Shown here: one piece after another, positions 16,806-25,965 of the stretch
How positions within the stretch are numbered: position 1 is the first letter of the stretch
How the letters are laid out: each line of letters opens with the position of its first letter
DNA from: Polaromonas sp.
Lineage (GTDB): Bacteria > Pseudomonadota > Gammaproteobacteria > Burkholderiales > Burkholderiaceae_C
DNA length: 49,681 nucleotides
Assembly (NCBI GenBank): GCA_013824015.1
Contig: PNNC01000171.1
Span: forward strand, 1-49,681
Direction of reading: 5' to 3'
Made by a program: the position numbers and the translations under genes
Notes under the pieces: model-generated
The model's database searches: none
What the model saw: the letters and a program-made list of their open reading frames with translations, nothing else
What the model was told of the DNA's origin: nothing

Positions 16806-17396
16806 GCTTGTGCTCCTGATTTCAAGGTGGCTGGACCGCTAAGCCGGTTGATCGTAGCGCTCGCCTGACACGAATGCAGCTGCCATTCGTATACCTGAGT
16901 AAAGGGGAAGCGCTTGCCGTGGTCACCCGTGTGCACCTTGGCCAGCGAGTCACACATGACCCGGGAAAACCCTTGGGCGGCAGGCCGTCGCGAGTCCGCT
17001 GAGGCCGCTTGCTTTGTGCGGCGCCATGCATGGTTCCAGTCTTCCCCGTTGTGGCCGCCACGGCTGCCAATCTGTGCACGCAGTGCAAAAAGAGCCGCAG
17101 CCGAAACAATTTTTTTTGCGCGCCCGGTTGTTCGGCCTCGATGTTTCAACCGCAATGGGGTAGGCCGGATGTAGACACGATCAAGCTGCTGTGAGCGGCT
17201 TGGGTAATGCGGAAGACCAAGCGTGTTACGACGTAAGTTTGCATCTGGAAAAAATCACCTATGTCCGCTTTTTTGCTGTGGAATAAATAGTGTGTATTGA
17301 CCATCTTGTAGCAAGTTTCACAATTGATTACCGTGTATTAGTTCACGAAGCAGTCATTGCCGCCGGCGTGATTTTTCTGGAAAACCTGGTTGTCAA
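16806..17396. promoter_or_regulatory. 591-bp divergent intergenic region
   Basis: Separates the molybdenum hydroxylase-sox operon (minus) from the two-partner secretion genes (plus). No convincing gene is inside. The right third is clearly more AT-rich (about 17,225-17,350) than the rest of the window. It holds a possible sigma-70 pair for tpsB: ttgacc (17297-17302), 17 bases, acaatt (17320-17325), a weak -10. No clear operator or riboswitch was recognised. Confidence 0.35.
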
Positions 17397-19139
17397 ATGG
17401 TTCAGGATGATGTGAAGCGCAGCATGATGCTGGTCGGCGAAAGACGTGGTGTCCGGGTGGGTGCGGCGCGGCCCGCCGTGGCCGGCCTGGCGGGATGGGG
17501 CTTGAGCCTGATGGCGCTGGCGCAGGTGGTGCCGCCGGCCACCGACCCGGGCCGCTTGCGCGAACGTTTCGATGTACAGACCGCGCCCAATGCGGATGCG
17601 TCGCCGCCAGCGCTTGACACGCCGCGGCCCTTGGGCTTGCCCGACTCGCTCAAATCGATCCGTGTGACGCTGCAACGCATCAGGGTGGAAGGCTCCAGCG
17701 TGCTGCCAGCGTCTGTGCTGCAGTCACGCACCGAGATGTACACCGGCCGCGAAATCGGCGGCGGCGATATTCTTCAACTGGCGTCGGAACTCACGGCGAT
17801 GTATCGCAACGCCGGCTATATCCTGTCGCTGGTGCTGGTGCCGCCGCAGTCGCTGTCGGAAGGCACGCTGACGCTTCAGGTGATCGAGGGTTACATCAGT
17901 GCAGTGACGGTGCAGGCCGGCGAGGGCGTCAGCGCGACGGTCCGTGAAGCGCTGGCCCGCATCGGAGAACAGATCAAGGCATCGCGTCCGCTGGATGCGC
18001 TCGTGCTGGAGCGTTACCTGCTGATCGCCAATGACTATCCTGGCCTCGAACTGCGCAGTATTCTCTCGCCTTCCCGGGTCCAGGGGGCGGCTGACCTCAC
18101 GCTGGTCGCCAGCATCAAGAGGTTCGAGGGCTTTGCATCGGTTGACAACTACGGCTCCAGATATCTCGGGCCCGGGCAGATGCTTGCCGGGGTCACCGGC
18201 AACCAGTTGCTCGGCGTGAACGACCAGTGGCGGGCGATTGCCGTGGGCACCGGTGACCGGGAGATGGCGTATGGACAACTGTCGTACAGCCAGGTGCTCA
18301 CCACCGAGGGTCTCAAGCTGTCGGTGGCCGTTTCGCGCGCGCGGACACAACCGGGCGATGTGCTCAGGCCCTTTGATGTCCAGGGTGCGGCAGACACCAC
18401 CTCGATATCGATCACTTACCCGCTGCTGCGCTCGCGCAATGAAAGCCTGTTTGCGCGTGTCACGTATGACCACTCGGATATCCGCACCGACATTCTGGGT
18501 GCCCGTGTGATCGAAGACCGGATTCGCGCATTGCGCCTCGGGTTGAGCTGGCGCTTGCTCGACCGTTTTGACGGGCAGAACGTGCTGGAGGTAGACTTCA
18601 GCCAGGGGCTGGGCGGCACGGGCGAGGGTGACCTGCTGAAAAGCCGGGCTGGCGCCAAGGGTGTCTTCAACAAACTCAGTTTCGACTATGAGCGCGCCCA
18701 GTTCTTCAGCGCCAGCACCAGCCTGGCTTTCGGTGTCGCCGGCCAGTGGGCCAACACGCCGCTGCTGTCGTCCGAGCAGTACGCACTCGGCGGCCGGCGG
18801 TATGGCCGCGCTTACGAGCCGGCAGAACTGGTGGGTGAACGTGCGCTGGCTTTGCGGATCGAACCGCGGTATGCCGGCAATCTGGAGACGCCGGGGTTTC
18901 GGTCCTACCAGACCTTTGGGTTTTATGACATCGGCAAGGTCTGGCGGATCGGTGCACCCGCTGCCGGTGTTCCCGCCAGCCAGAGCCTGGCGTCGGCGGG
19001 CGTCGGTGTCCGCCTGTTCCTGCAAAACAACGTGTCAGCCGGCGTGGAAGCCGCGTTTCCGCTGACCAAAACCGTTGCCAGTGAACGCAGCAGCAACAAG
19101 GACATCCGCTTGTCCGGATCCCTGATGCTGCGTTTTTGA
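17397..19139 (+). CDS. Two-partner secretion pore, ShlB/FhaC-type TpsB
   Basis: A 580-residue outer-membrane Omp85-superfamily transporter for the adjacent exoprotein. An N-terminal signal (hydrophobic stretch near VAGLAGWGLSLMALAQV) is followed by POTRA domains (IRVEGSSVLPASVL, and GYILSLVLVPPQSLSEGTLTLQVIEGYI). A 16-strand-type barrel comes next, with a VDNYGSRYLGP segment and an RSYQTFGFYDIGKVW motif, and the protein ends in the aromatic Phe typical of outer-membrane barrels. The next gene, 33 bp on, encodes its TpsA substrate. Start: the Met at 17397 gives an overlong basic leader before the signal; a Met ten or so codons downstream (MMLVGERRG) is also possible. Confidence 0.93.
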   Translation: MVQDDVKRSMMLVGERRGVRVGAARPAVAGLAGWGLSLMALAQVVPPATDPGRLRERFDVQTAPNADASPPALDTPRPLGLPDSLKSIRVTLQRIRVEGSSVLPASVLQSRTEMYTGREIGGGDILQLASELTAMYRNAGYILSLVLVPPQSLSEGTLTLQVIEGYISAVTVQAGEGVSATVREALARIGEQIKASRPLDALVLERYLLIANDYPGLELRSILSPSRVQGAADLTLVASIKRFEGFASVDNYGSRYLGPGQMLAGVTGNQLLGVNDQWRAIAVGTGDREMAYGQLSYSQVLTTEGLKLSVAVSRARTQPGDVLRPFDVQGAADTTSISITYPLLRSRNESLFARVTYDHSDIRTDILGARVIEDRIRALRLGLSWRLLDRFDGQNVLEVDFSQGLGGTGEGDLLKSRAGAKGVFNKLSFDYERAQFFSASTSLAFGVAGQWANTPLLSSEQYALGGRRYGRAYEPAELVGERALALRIEPRYAGNLETPGFRSYQTFGFYDIGKVWRIGAPAAGVPASQSLASAGVGVRLFLQNNVSAGVEAAFPLTKTVASERSSNKDIRLSGSLMLRF

Positions 19140-19172
19140 GCCATTGTCCACGACCATGAATTGAGGTAAGCC

Positions 19173-22100
19173 ATGAAAGCAGATCGTCGAGTTTCCCGTC
19201 CGGGGTCCCCCTGCCGGCGCGGAGCGGCTGCATCGTTTGTGCTCAAAGCCTTGCCGGCGGCGATGCTGCTGGTTTTCTCGCAACCGGGATGGACCGTCGA
19301 TATCGCTGGCGCGGCCGGGCTGCCCCGGGATGGCAGCGTGGTTTCCGGCGCAGCGTCGGGCACTTTGTCGGCCGACAACAACCAGCTCAGCATCACTGCG
19401 GCGAACCGCACGGTCCTCGACTGGGCGTCGTTCAGCGTGCTTGCCGGTAAAACACTGGAGTTTGTCCAGCCCGCCGGTGGTGCGGTGCTGAACCGCGTGG
19501 GCCTGGGTGCCGACGCATCGCAGATCCTCGGCACCCTGAACGCCAACGGCACAGTGATGCTGATGAACCCCAACGGGGTCATGTTCGGGACGGGTTCCAG
19601 CGTGAACGTGGGCTCGCTGATCGCAACGACCGGCAGCATAGACCGATCGGCATTCGAAGATCACGGGCACGCCGTGATCACCGGCGCCTCGGGCAGCATC
19701 ACCAACCTCGGAAACATCACCTCCAGCGCCGGCGCCAGTGGTCTGGTGGCCCTGGTGGCTCCGTCCGTGATCAACCAGGGCAGCATCAGGGCCACAGGCG
19801 GGACCATTGCGCTCGCGGGATCCACCGCTGCCACGATCTCACTCAACGGCGGTCTTTTTGAATTCGCGATACCCGGCGGTGCGACGGGTGCCGCGGTGAC
19901 CAATGCCGCGGGGGCGAGCCTGGACGCCGCGACCTTGCGGCTCGGCGTCGGTGACGCCGCGAACCTGCTGTCCGGTGTGATCAACCTCGAGGGTATCCAG
20001 CAGGCCAGCAGTGCCATCGTGGTCAACGGCGACACCGTGGTGCTCAAATCGGCGCTGCAGGCGCCGACGGTCAGCGGCACCTCGAACACGGTCAATGTGT
20101 CCGGCGCAGCGCGCATCCAGGATGGCGTGAACATCGCGAGATCAGGCGGGGCCGTCAACGTCGCAGCCGGCACCTACGTTCAGCCGGCGACCTTGAAGAT
20201 TGACAGGAGCCTGACCCTGAGCGGCGCGGGGGAGGGTGCGACGATCATCGACGCGCAAGGTGTCACCAACTACGGTGTTCACGTCACCGCTGACAACGTG
20301 ACCTTGAAGGACTTCACGCTGTATGGCCCCGGCGCCAATGTCGCGTCGTCCTACGGCATCAAGGTGGCGCCTTCCTCGGGGGCAGCGTCCGCGCGGCTGC
20401 GGGATTTTTCGATCAGCGGGGTCACCATCCGCGGCTCCGGCCGGGCCGAACTGGACCTCAATGGCGTGGACGGCGCGCTGATTGACCAGGTGACGGCCGA
20501 CGGCGCCCCGGTGGGCAATGACAGCGGCAGCACGGCCGGCGCCGGCATCCAGATCACGGACAGTGCCAATGTCACGATCAGCAATTCCACCACCCGCAAC
20601 AATGGGTGGGGCGGCCTGGCCCTGTACCAGGCCAACCGCTACTATGACCAGCAGGTCAGCAACATCACGGTAGCGGCCAGCAACCGCTTCACCGAGCGCA
20701 ACCCGGTCTACATGCAGGACGAATCGGCCAGCCGGGACTTCGGCACGCTGAGCATCGCCGGCTTCGACCACGCCGTACGCAACAGCTCGTCGACCAACAG
20801 CAACCACCAGTACACCTGGCTGCAGGCCTCGCGGCAGAACGCCTTTGACTTTGCTGTGAACATCGGCGCGTCGGCGTCGAGTTATGTGCAGGGCTGGAAC
20901 GGTGCCCAGACCACGCAGGCATTCCAGGTGGGTACCGGCAACCTGCTGGGTGGCGGTACGCAGGCCATGTCCATCGGCTCGGCGGTCGGCGCGGCTTCCG
21001 CGGGCGCTACGGTCGATGTCCACGCAGGCACCTACGCGGAGCAACTGGTGCTCAACAAGGCGGGCCTCACGCTGACCGGGCATGAGGGCGCCAAACTGGT
21101 GGTGCCGGATGCGACCGAGGTCAACGGCATCGCCATCACGGCCAACAATGTGACCGTCACCGGCATGGAGATCGCCGGACCCGCAACAAGCGCCTACCTG
21201 AACTACGCCTGGGGCAGCAACATCAGCCGCGGTATTGCCGTGGGCAACGGCATCACCGGGTTCACGATCAGCAACAACAACATCCATGATGTGCGCAACG
21301 GCATCCTGATCGACGGGCGCAATACCGGCAGCGTGACCGGCAACCGCATTGACAACAGCAAGAGCGCGATCTCCGTGCAATACACGGACGGCCGCGACAT
21401 CACCATCTCCGGCAACACGCAGGGGACGCACGGGAACGAATGGGGACTGAACCTGCACCTGAATGGGCATATGGTCGGATCGAACATTGTGGCCAACAGC
21501 ACGCCGATCTCGGCGGATCCGACGCTAGGGTGGCAGCAGTCGCTGCTGGCGCTGAGCACGGCCAATGCCGGCTGGTCGGTGCAGGACCAGGCCTATACCT
21601 CTTCCAACCGCACGCATGTCAACGTTGCCGCTGGCGGCGCATCGAATGCACAGGGCAGTGCGCTGAACCCGCTCAACAGCGTGCAGGGCGGTGTCCATGC
21701 CGTGGTCTCCGGCGGCACGGTGAACGTCGGTGCAGGCACCTTTTCAGAGAACGTCAGCATCACCAAGGCGCTGACACTCGATGGCGCGGGCACCGGTCAG
21801 ACCATCCTGAAAGCGCCATCGGCAACCACCGGCAATGCGCTATCCATCAATGCGTCGGACGTCACGCTGTCGGACCTGTCGATCAATGACTCCCTGTACG
21901 GGGTGCAGATGCAGGGCACATCCAATAACGTGACGATTGACCGGGTTGCCTTCAACAACAACAAGTACGGCGTGCGCAATGGCACGACCGTCCAGGCCGA
22001 CAACTTCCGCATGCTCAACAGCAGCATCACAGGCGGCGTGATCGGTTTCCAGACCTACAACGGCTACAGCGGCGGCGCCGGCCAGGCGTCCTTCAAAAAC

Positions 22101-23951
22101 GCGCTTTTCGAGAACGTCACGGTGGACGGTCCGACCTTCAAGGGCTTCTACTTTGAAACAGCCGAAAACCTCACAATGAGGAATGTCACCGTCGCCAACG
22201 CTGGCAACATCGGCAATGACTCGCTCCAGTACGGTGCGGGGATCGACGTCAACCTGAAATATGGCGCCTATGGCTCGCTGACCCTGGACAACGTGGTCGT
22301 CAGAAACTCGGGCGCGAGTTCAGGCAGCGCGACAGCCGCGGCGGTGGTGATCAAGACACGCGGCATCGCCGGCGACAACAGCGACTACGCCCGCTTGCCT
22401 GCCAGTCTGCAAAGCGTCAACATCACCGGCGGCAGCATCGAGGGTGCCAGCCAGACCGGCATACGCTTTGAGACCTTGAGCAACGGCGCCGGCGGCCAGC
22501 CTGCTGTCACCATCAACGGCACCCAGTTCAAGAACAATGCCGGCAAAGACATCGTGGTCGACGGTACCTCGGTCGACGCGCGTGGCGCCGTCTTCGTGGG
22601 TGCTAGCGACGGTTTCGCCATCGAGGACCGCGTGACACATGCGCTTGACGCGACCGGACGCGGGCTGGTGACCTGGAACGCCGGCAACGTTTATGTCACA
22701 CAGAACAGCGGCAGCATCCAGCGCGGCGTCGATGCCGCCGGCATCGGCGATACCGTGAATGTCGCCAACGCCAGCTTCGCTGACAACGTTGCGCTCACGA
22801 CCCGCCGCGACCTGGCCTTCAATGACACGCGCCTGCAAAGCCTGACACTGGCCAGCGGCGCGGCCGGATCGGGTATCGGCGGCAGCGTGACCGCCGAGGG
22901 CACAGGCGGCTTCCTGTTCAACGCGCCAGTCAGGCTGCTGGCCGATACCACGCTGGCCACCACCGGCGCCGACATCACGCTCAACGGCGACATCCAGAAC
23001 GCCGGCACGGTGTCGCGGGGCCTGCGGCTGCTCGCCGGCACGGGCAGCGCGCGCGGCAACGTGAGCCTGACGACCGGCGGATCGGCGGCCGGGCCGCTCG
23101 GTTATTTTGACGTCAGTGCCAATGCATTCAGCCTGGCCAGCACCTTGTGGGTCAATGCCTACAGAATTGACGCGCTCGGCGACGTCAGGCTCAGCAGCAG
23201 CACCCTGCGCGCGCAGGACAGCAGCGCGGCCAGCAGCCTCAACGCGGGCGGCGACGTCACCGGCTCCACCATCAGCCAGGGCCGCGTGGAGGTGGTCAGC
23301 GCCGGGGACATCCAGGGCAACATCGCCGGCACCAATGTGGTGGCCCAGGCCCAGGGCGCGATGGATGTCGTGGTCACGGCATCCCAGACCGCCACGCTGA
23401 CAGCCGACACCATCGTCGCCACCATCAGCGCCACCGACGTGGTGGCGACGTCCCAGGGCGACATGAACGTGGTGGTGGCAGCGTCCGGGTCGGCGTCGCT
23501 GGCCGGCGACTCGGTGGTGGCCAATGTGACGGCACCGGTGGTGGCGGTCGAGGCGGTCAACGACGCACAGGTATCGGGCAGCGCGGGACAAATCACGCTG
23601 GACGCACCCAAGGGCAGCGTCAGCGGCAGCTTCGGTCAGGTCAGCAACACGGGCGGCGGGCTGGTCAACGTGAACGGCAAGCCGCAGACCAACCAGACGG
23701 TGTCGAGCAGCGCCGAAAACAACCGCGTCGTCCCCACGGGCGGTGTGCAGGACAGCGGCGCCGAAGGTGGCGCGGTGCAACTGGCGCAGACCGGGGACCT
23801 CACACGCCAGGGCGGCGCCGACATCAGCCTGAGCGCACCGGAGGCGGCGGGCGAAGCGCTGGACAGCGGCCGCTCGGTGGAACTGGACATGTCGCCGCCC
23901 AAGCGCAACAACAACAAGAAGAACAAGGACGACAGGGAGCAGGGCGAATAA
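19173..23951 (+). CDS. Two-partner secretion exoprotein (TpsA) with repeated beta-helix modules
   Basis: A 1592-residue secreted protein. After a signal peptide the TPS domain is clear (about 44-210): LPRDGSVVSG, LDWASFSVLAGKTLEFVQP, LNRVG and the MNPNGVMFG motif read by the TpsB POTRA domains. The rest is a right-handed parallel beta-helix. Four related modules restart the helix near residues 312, 596, 833 and 1177, each with a pattern like IQxGV...GGxVNVxAGTY. Between them are NosD-like stretches (DNVTLKDFTLYG, NNNIHDVRNGILIDG). The tail is Gly/Ser/Ala-rich and ends in a charged Asn/Lys run (KRNNNKKNKDD). There is no recognisable toxin domain, so an adhesin or surface filament is likelier than a contact-dependent toxin. 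A gaggt ribosome site precedes the ATG. Confidence 0.93.
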   Translation: MKADRRVSRPGSPCRRGAAASFVLKALPAAMLLVFSQPGWTVDIAGAAGLPRDGSVVSGAASGTLSADNNQLSITAANRTVLDWASFSVLAGKTLEFVQPAGGAVLNRVGLGADASQILGTLNANGTVMLMNPNGVMFGTGSSVNVGSLIATTGSIDRSAFEDHGHAVITGASGSITNLGNITSSAGASGLVALVAPSVINQGSIRATGGTIALAGSTAATISLNGGLFEFAIPGGATGAAVTNAAGASLDAATLRLGVGDAANLLSGVINLEGIQQASSAIVVNGDTVVLKSALQAPTVSGTSNTVNVSGAARIQDGVNIARSGGAVNVAAGTYVQPATLKIDRSLTLSGAGEGATIIDAQGVTNYGVHVTADNVTLKDFTLYGPGANVASSYGIKVAPSSGAASARLRDFSISGVTIRGSGRAELDLNGVDGALIDQVTADGAPVGNDSGSTAGAGIQITDSANVTISNSTTRNNGWGGLALYQANRYYDQQVSNITVAASNRFTERNPVYMQDESASRDFGTLSIAGFDHAVRNSSSTNSNHQYTWLQASRQNAFDFAVNIGASASSYVQGWNGAQTTQAFQVGTGNLLGGGTQAMSIGSAVGAASAGATVDVHAGTYAEQLVLNKAGLTLTGHEGAKLVVPDATEVNGIAITANNVTVTGMEIAGPATSAYLNYAWGSNISRGIAVGNGITGFTISNNNIHDVRNGILIDGRNTGSVTGNRIDNSKSAISVQYTDGRDITISGNTQGTHGNEWGLNLHLNGHMVGSNIVANSTPISADPTLGWQQSLLALSTANAGWSVQDQAYTSSNRTHVNVAAGGASNAQGSALNPLNSVQGGVHAVVSGGTVNVGAGTFSENVSITKALTLDGAGTGQTILKAPSATTGNALSINASDVTLSDLSINDSLYGVQMQGTSNNVTIDRVAFNNNKYGVRNGTTVQADNFRMLNSSITGGVIGFQTYNGYSGGAGQASFKNALFENVTVDGPTFKGFYFETAENLTMRNVTVANAGNIGNDSLQYGAGIDVNLKYGAYGSLTLDNVVVRNSGASSGSATAAAVVIKTRGIAGDNSDYARLPASLQSVNITGGSIEGASQTGIRFETLSNGAGGQPAVTINGTQFKNNAGKDIVVDGTSVDARGAVFVGASDGFAIEDRVTHALDATGRGLVTWNAGNVYVTQNSGSIQRGVDAAGIGDTVNVANASFADNVALTTRRDLAFNDTRLQSLTLASGAAGSGIGGSVTAEGTGGFLFNAPVRLLADTTLATTGADITLNGDIQNAGTVSRGLRLLAGTGSARGNVSLTTGGSAAGPLGYFDVSANAFSLASTLWVNAYRIDALGDVRLSSSTLRAQDSSAASSLNAGGDVTGSTISQGRVEVVSAGDIQGNIAGTNVVAQAQGAMDVVVTASQTATLTADTIVATISATDVVATSQGDMNVVVAASGSASLAGDSVVANVTAPVVAVEAVNDAQVSGSAGQITLDAPKGSVSGSFGQVSNTGGGLVNVNGKPQTNQTVSSSAENNRVVPTGGVQDSGAEGGAVQLAQTGDLTRQGGADISLSAPEAAGEALDSGRSVELDMSPPKRNNNKKNKDDREQGE

Positions 23952-24141
23952 GCTGTTTGCAACGGTTCGCTGTCAGCCTGGCCCGCGCGGGCAGCTGCAT
24001 GGGCGGCTGGTTCCGCCGTGCAGAATCAGCGGCGTCGCGCAGGTGTCCAGGCCGCGGCCCTGGGCCGGTTTCCGGGGGCAAACCCGCTGGCGGCGTACTG
24101 CGGCGGCGGCCCAGAATGGTTGTCATCCTCTGGAGACAAGC

Positions 24142-25140
24142 ATGCCTGACACCCCTTCCCCGCGCGCCTTGTCGCGCCGTCGTTTTACCCTGGCGCTATC
24201 GGCCGGTGCCGTCAGCGTGTGTGCGCCGGGGCTGGCGCAGCCGGCCTGGCCGAACAAGCCGATCCGCATCATCGTGCCCTACACCCCGGGTGGTTTCACC
24301 GACCAGATGGCGCGGCTGGTGCAGGCCGGACTGCAAAACCGCCTGCAGCAAAGTGTCACCATCGACAACAAGCCCGGCGCCAACAGCATCATCGGGGTGG
24401 ACCTGCTGGCCAAGTCACCGGCCGATGGCAGCACCTTTGCGGTGGTGATTGCCGCTTATGCGGCCAACACCACGCTGTATCCCAAACTTCCCTATGACCC
24501 GCGCAAGGACCTGACGGGCGTGTCGCTGATGGGCGTGTCGCCGCTGCTGGCGGCCGTCAACAACGACGCACCGTTCAAAACCGCCCGGGAGATGATCGCT
24601 TATGCCCGCGCCAACCCGGGCAAGATCAGTTTCGGCTCCTCGGGCAATGGCTCGGCCGCGCACCTGACCAGCGAGCTGCTCAAGGCGATCACCAGGACCT
24701 ACATGGTGCACATTCCCTACCGCGGGGCGGTGCCAGCGCTGACGGATTTGATCGGCGGGCAGATCCAGCTGTTCTTCGACGCGCCTACCGGGCTGATCAA
24801 CCAGGGCAAGGCGGGCAAGGTCCGGCTGATCGGCGTCGCCAGTGACCGGCGTCTGCCAGCGGTGCCGGAGGTGCCGACCTTCATCGAACAGGGTTTTGCG
24901 GGCTTCACCGGCAGCACCTGGGCCGGCATGCTGGCGCCAGCCGCCACGCCGAAAGACATTGTCAAACGCATGTCCGACGAGGTCGGTCGCATCATTCGCA
25001 GCGACGAAACACGCGTGCGGCTGGAAGCCATGGGAACGTTTGGGGCCGGCGGCACACCGGAAGAGTTTGATGCGTTTATTGCCGCTGAAACCAGCAAGTG
25101 GGCCCGGGTGATCGGGGAAGCTGGCGTGAAGGCCGACTAG
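24142..25140 (+). CDS. Bug-family (TctC) periplasmic binding protein
   Basis: A 332-residue extracytoplasmic solute receptor. A twin-arginine-like signal (SRRRFTLALSAGAVSV) leads into WPNKPIRIIVPYTPGGFTDQMAR, the characteristic N-terminal motif of Bug receptors, followed by DNKPGANSIIGVD and YDPRKDL. Bug proteins bind carboxylates and other small metabolites; a few serve tripartite tricarboxylate transporters but most are orphans, as here, with no TctA/TctB genes nearby. Their expansion is typical of Burkholderiales. The start at 24142 follows tggagacaag. Ligand unknown. Confidence 0.93.
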   Translation: MPDTPSPRALSRRRFTLALSAGAVSVCAPGLAQPAWPNKPIRIIVPYTPGGFTDQMARLVQAGLQNRLQQSVTIDNKPGANSIIGVDLLAKSPADGSTFAVVIAAYAANTTLYPKLPYDPRKDLTGVSLMGVSPLLAAVNNDAPFKTAREMIAYARANPGKISFGSSGNGSAAHLTSELLKAITRTYMVHIPYRGAVPALTDLIGGQIQLFFDAPTGLINQGKAGKVRLIGVASDRRLPAVPEVPTFIEQGFAGFTGSTWAGMLAPAATPKDIVKRMSDEVGRIIRSDETRVRLEAMGTFGAGGTPEEFDAFIAAETSKWARVIGEAGVKAD

Positions 25141-25178
25141 CGGGTCAATGGCAGGCGCCGTCCGTGGCGCTGCGCGGT

Positions 25179-25727
25179 TTATTCGCCCGGGATGTCGGCG
25201 GTGCGGGTGTCCTGCACGCGGCGGGCGCCGTCAAAACGGCGGGCCCAGTAGGCGACGCCCATGCTTTCAACACGGACTTCGGCGCCCGGCCTGGGCGCGT
25301 GGATGAACTTGCCGTCGCCGACATAAATGCCGACGTGGCTGAAGGCCCGCTTCATGGTGTTGAAAAACACCAGGTCGCCGGGTTGCAGTTCGGTTTTGTC
25401 AATATTCTGGGTGGCGGCGGCTTGCTGCTCGGCGCGGCGCGGCAGGATCAGGCCGACCGTCTGCTCGTAGATGGCTTTGACAAAGCCGCTGCAATCGACA
25501 CCGGTTTCCGCCGAGTTGCCGCCGCGCCGGTAGGGCACGCCCAGGAAGCCCATCGCGTTGATCACCAGCTCGGAGGCCTTGTTGCCTACCGACTGCCGCA
25601 CCTGGTCGATCCGGCTCAGCAGGCCTTTGTCCGCGAGGAGTTTGTCCATGTCGTCACCGGAATGGCCCGGGCTGGCCTGCACGCTGGCGGCAAGCAGGAG
25701 GCTGGTGACGAGGACCGTAAATCGCAT
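25179..25727 (-). CDS. NlpC/P60 (C40) peptidoglycan hydrolase
   Basis: A 182-residue secreted cysteine peptidase acting on peptidoglycan stems. The signal peptide ends around VQAS (19). The catalytic triad is visible as Cys79 (GVDCSGFV), His131 (FSHVGIYVG) and His143 (FIHAPRPG). The YRRGGNSAETGVDCSG context matches bacterial C40 domains such as MepS-like enzymes, which cleave D-iGlu-mDAP cross-links. It stands alone, convergent with the Bug gene and divergent from the sugar dehydrogenase. A strong palindrome lies just upstream of its start (25741-25765). Confidence 0.93.
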   Translation of the reverse strand: MRFTVLVTSLLLAASVQASPGHSGDDMDKLLADKGLLSRIDQVRQSVGNKASELVINAMGFLGVPYRRGGNSAETGVDCSGFVKAIYEQTVGLILPRRAEQQAAATQNIDKTELQPGDLVFFNTMKRAFSHVGIYVGDGKFIHAPRPGAEVRVESMGVAYWARRFDGARRVQDTRTADIPGE

Positions 25728-25740
25728 GGCCGCTAGAGTA

Positions 25741-25765
25741 CTTGAAGGACATGTCCTACGTCAAG
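25741..25765. promoter_or_regulatory. Palindrome upstream of the NlpC/P60 gene
   Basis: cttga-aggacatgtcct-acg-tcaag: a perfect 12-base core palindrome (aggacatgtcct) flanked by cttga/tcaag with slightly unequal spacing. It lies 14-38 bases before the ATG of the minus-strand hydrolase gene. Read on the minus strand it also contains ttgacg, a -35-like hexamer. An operator is likely; the regulator is unknown. Confidence 0.45.
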
Positions 25766-25965
25766 CTAAAGTTTTTTCTAGTTTGCGATGTTAAGCCCTT
25801 GATTTGTAAGGATATATAACGGGAGGGTGTTTTTTGGGGCCAATCGGGTCGCTGGCGGCGGCAAAGACCGCCGTGCCCGCAGGGCAAAGGCTTGATGGCA
25901 TATTGCCGCTTTCTCCTGTCGCCTTCGGCCGGATCTGTCCTCCAGCATCAAAGTGAGAGTCCAAT

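Noticed and set aside
17724-19025. A 433-codon minus-strand open frame opposite tpsB
   Set aside because: Shadow of the TpsB gene; no protein-like pattern and no ribosome site.
19173-23951. TpsA as a contact-dependent inhibition toxin (CdiA)
   Set aside because: There is no VENN-like motif, no C-terminal toxin domain and no small immunity gene downstream; the C-terminus is a short charged tail.
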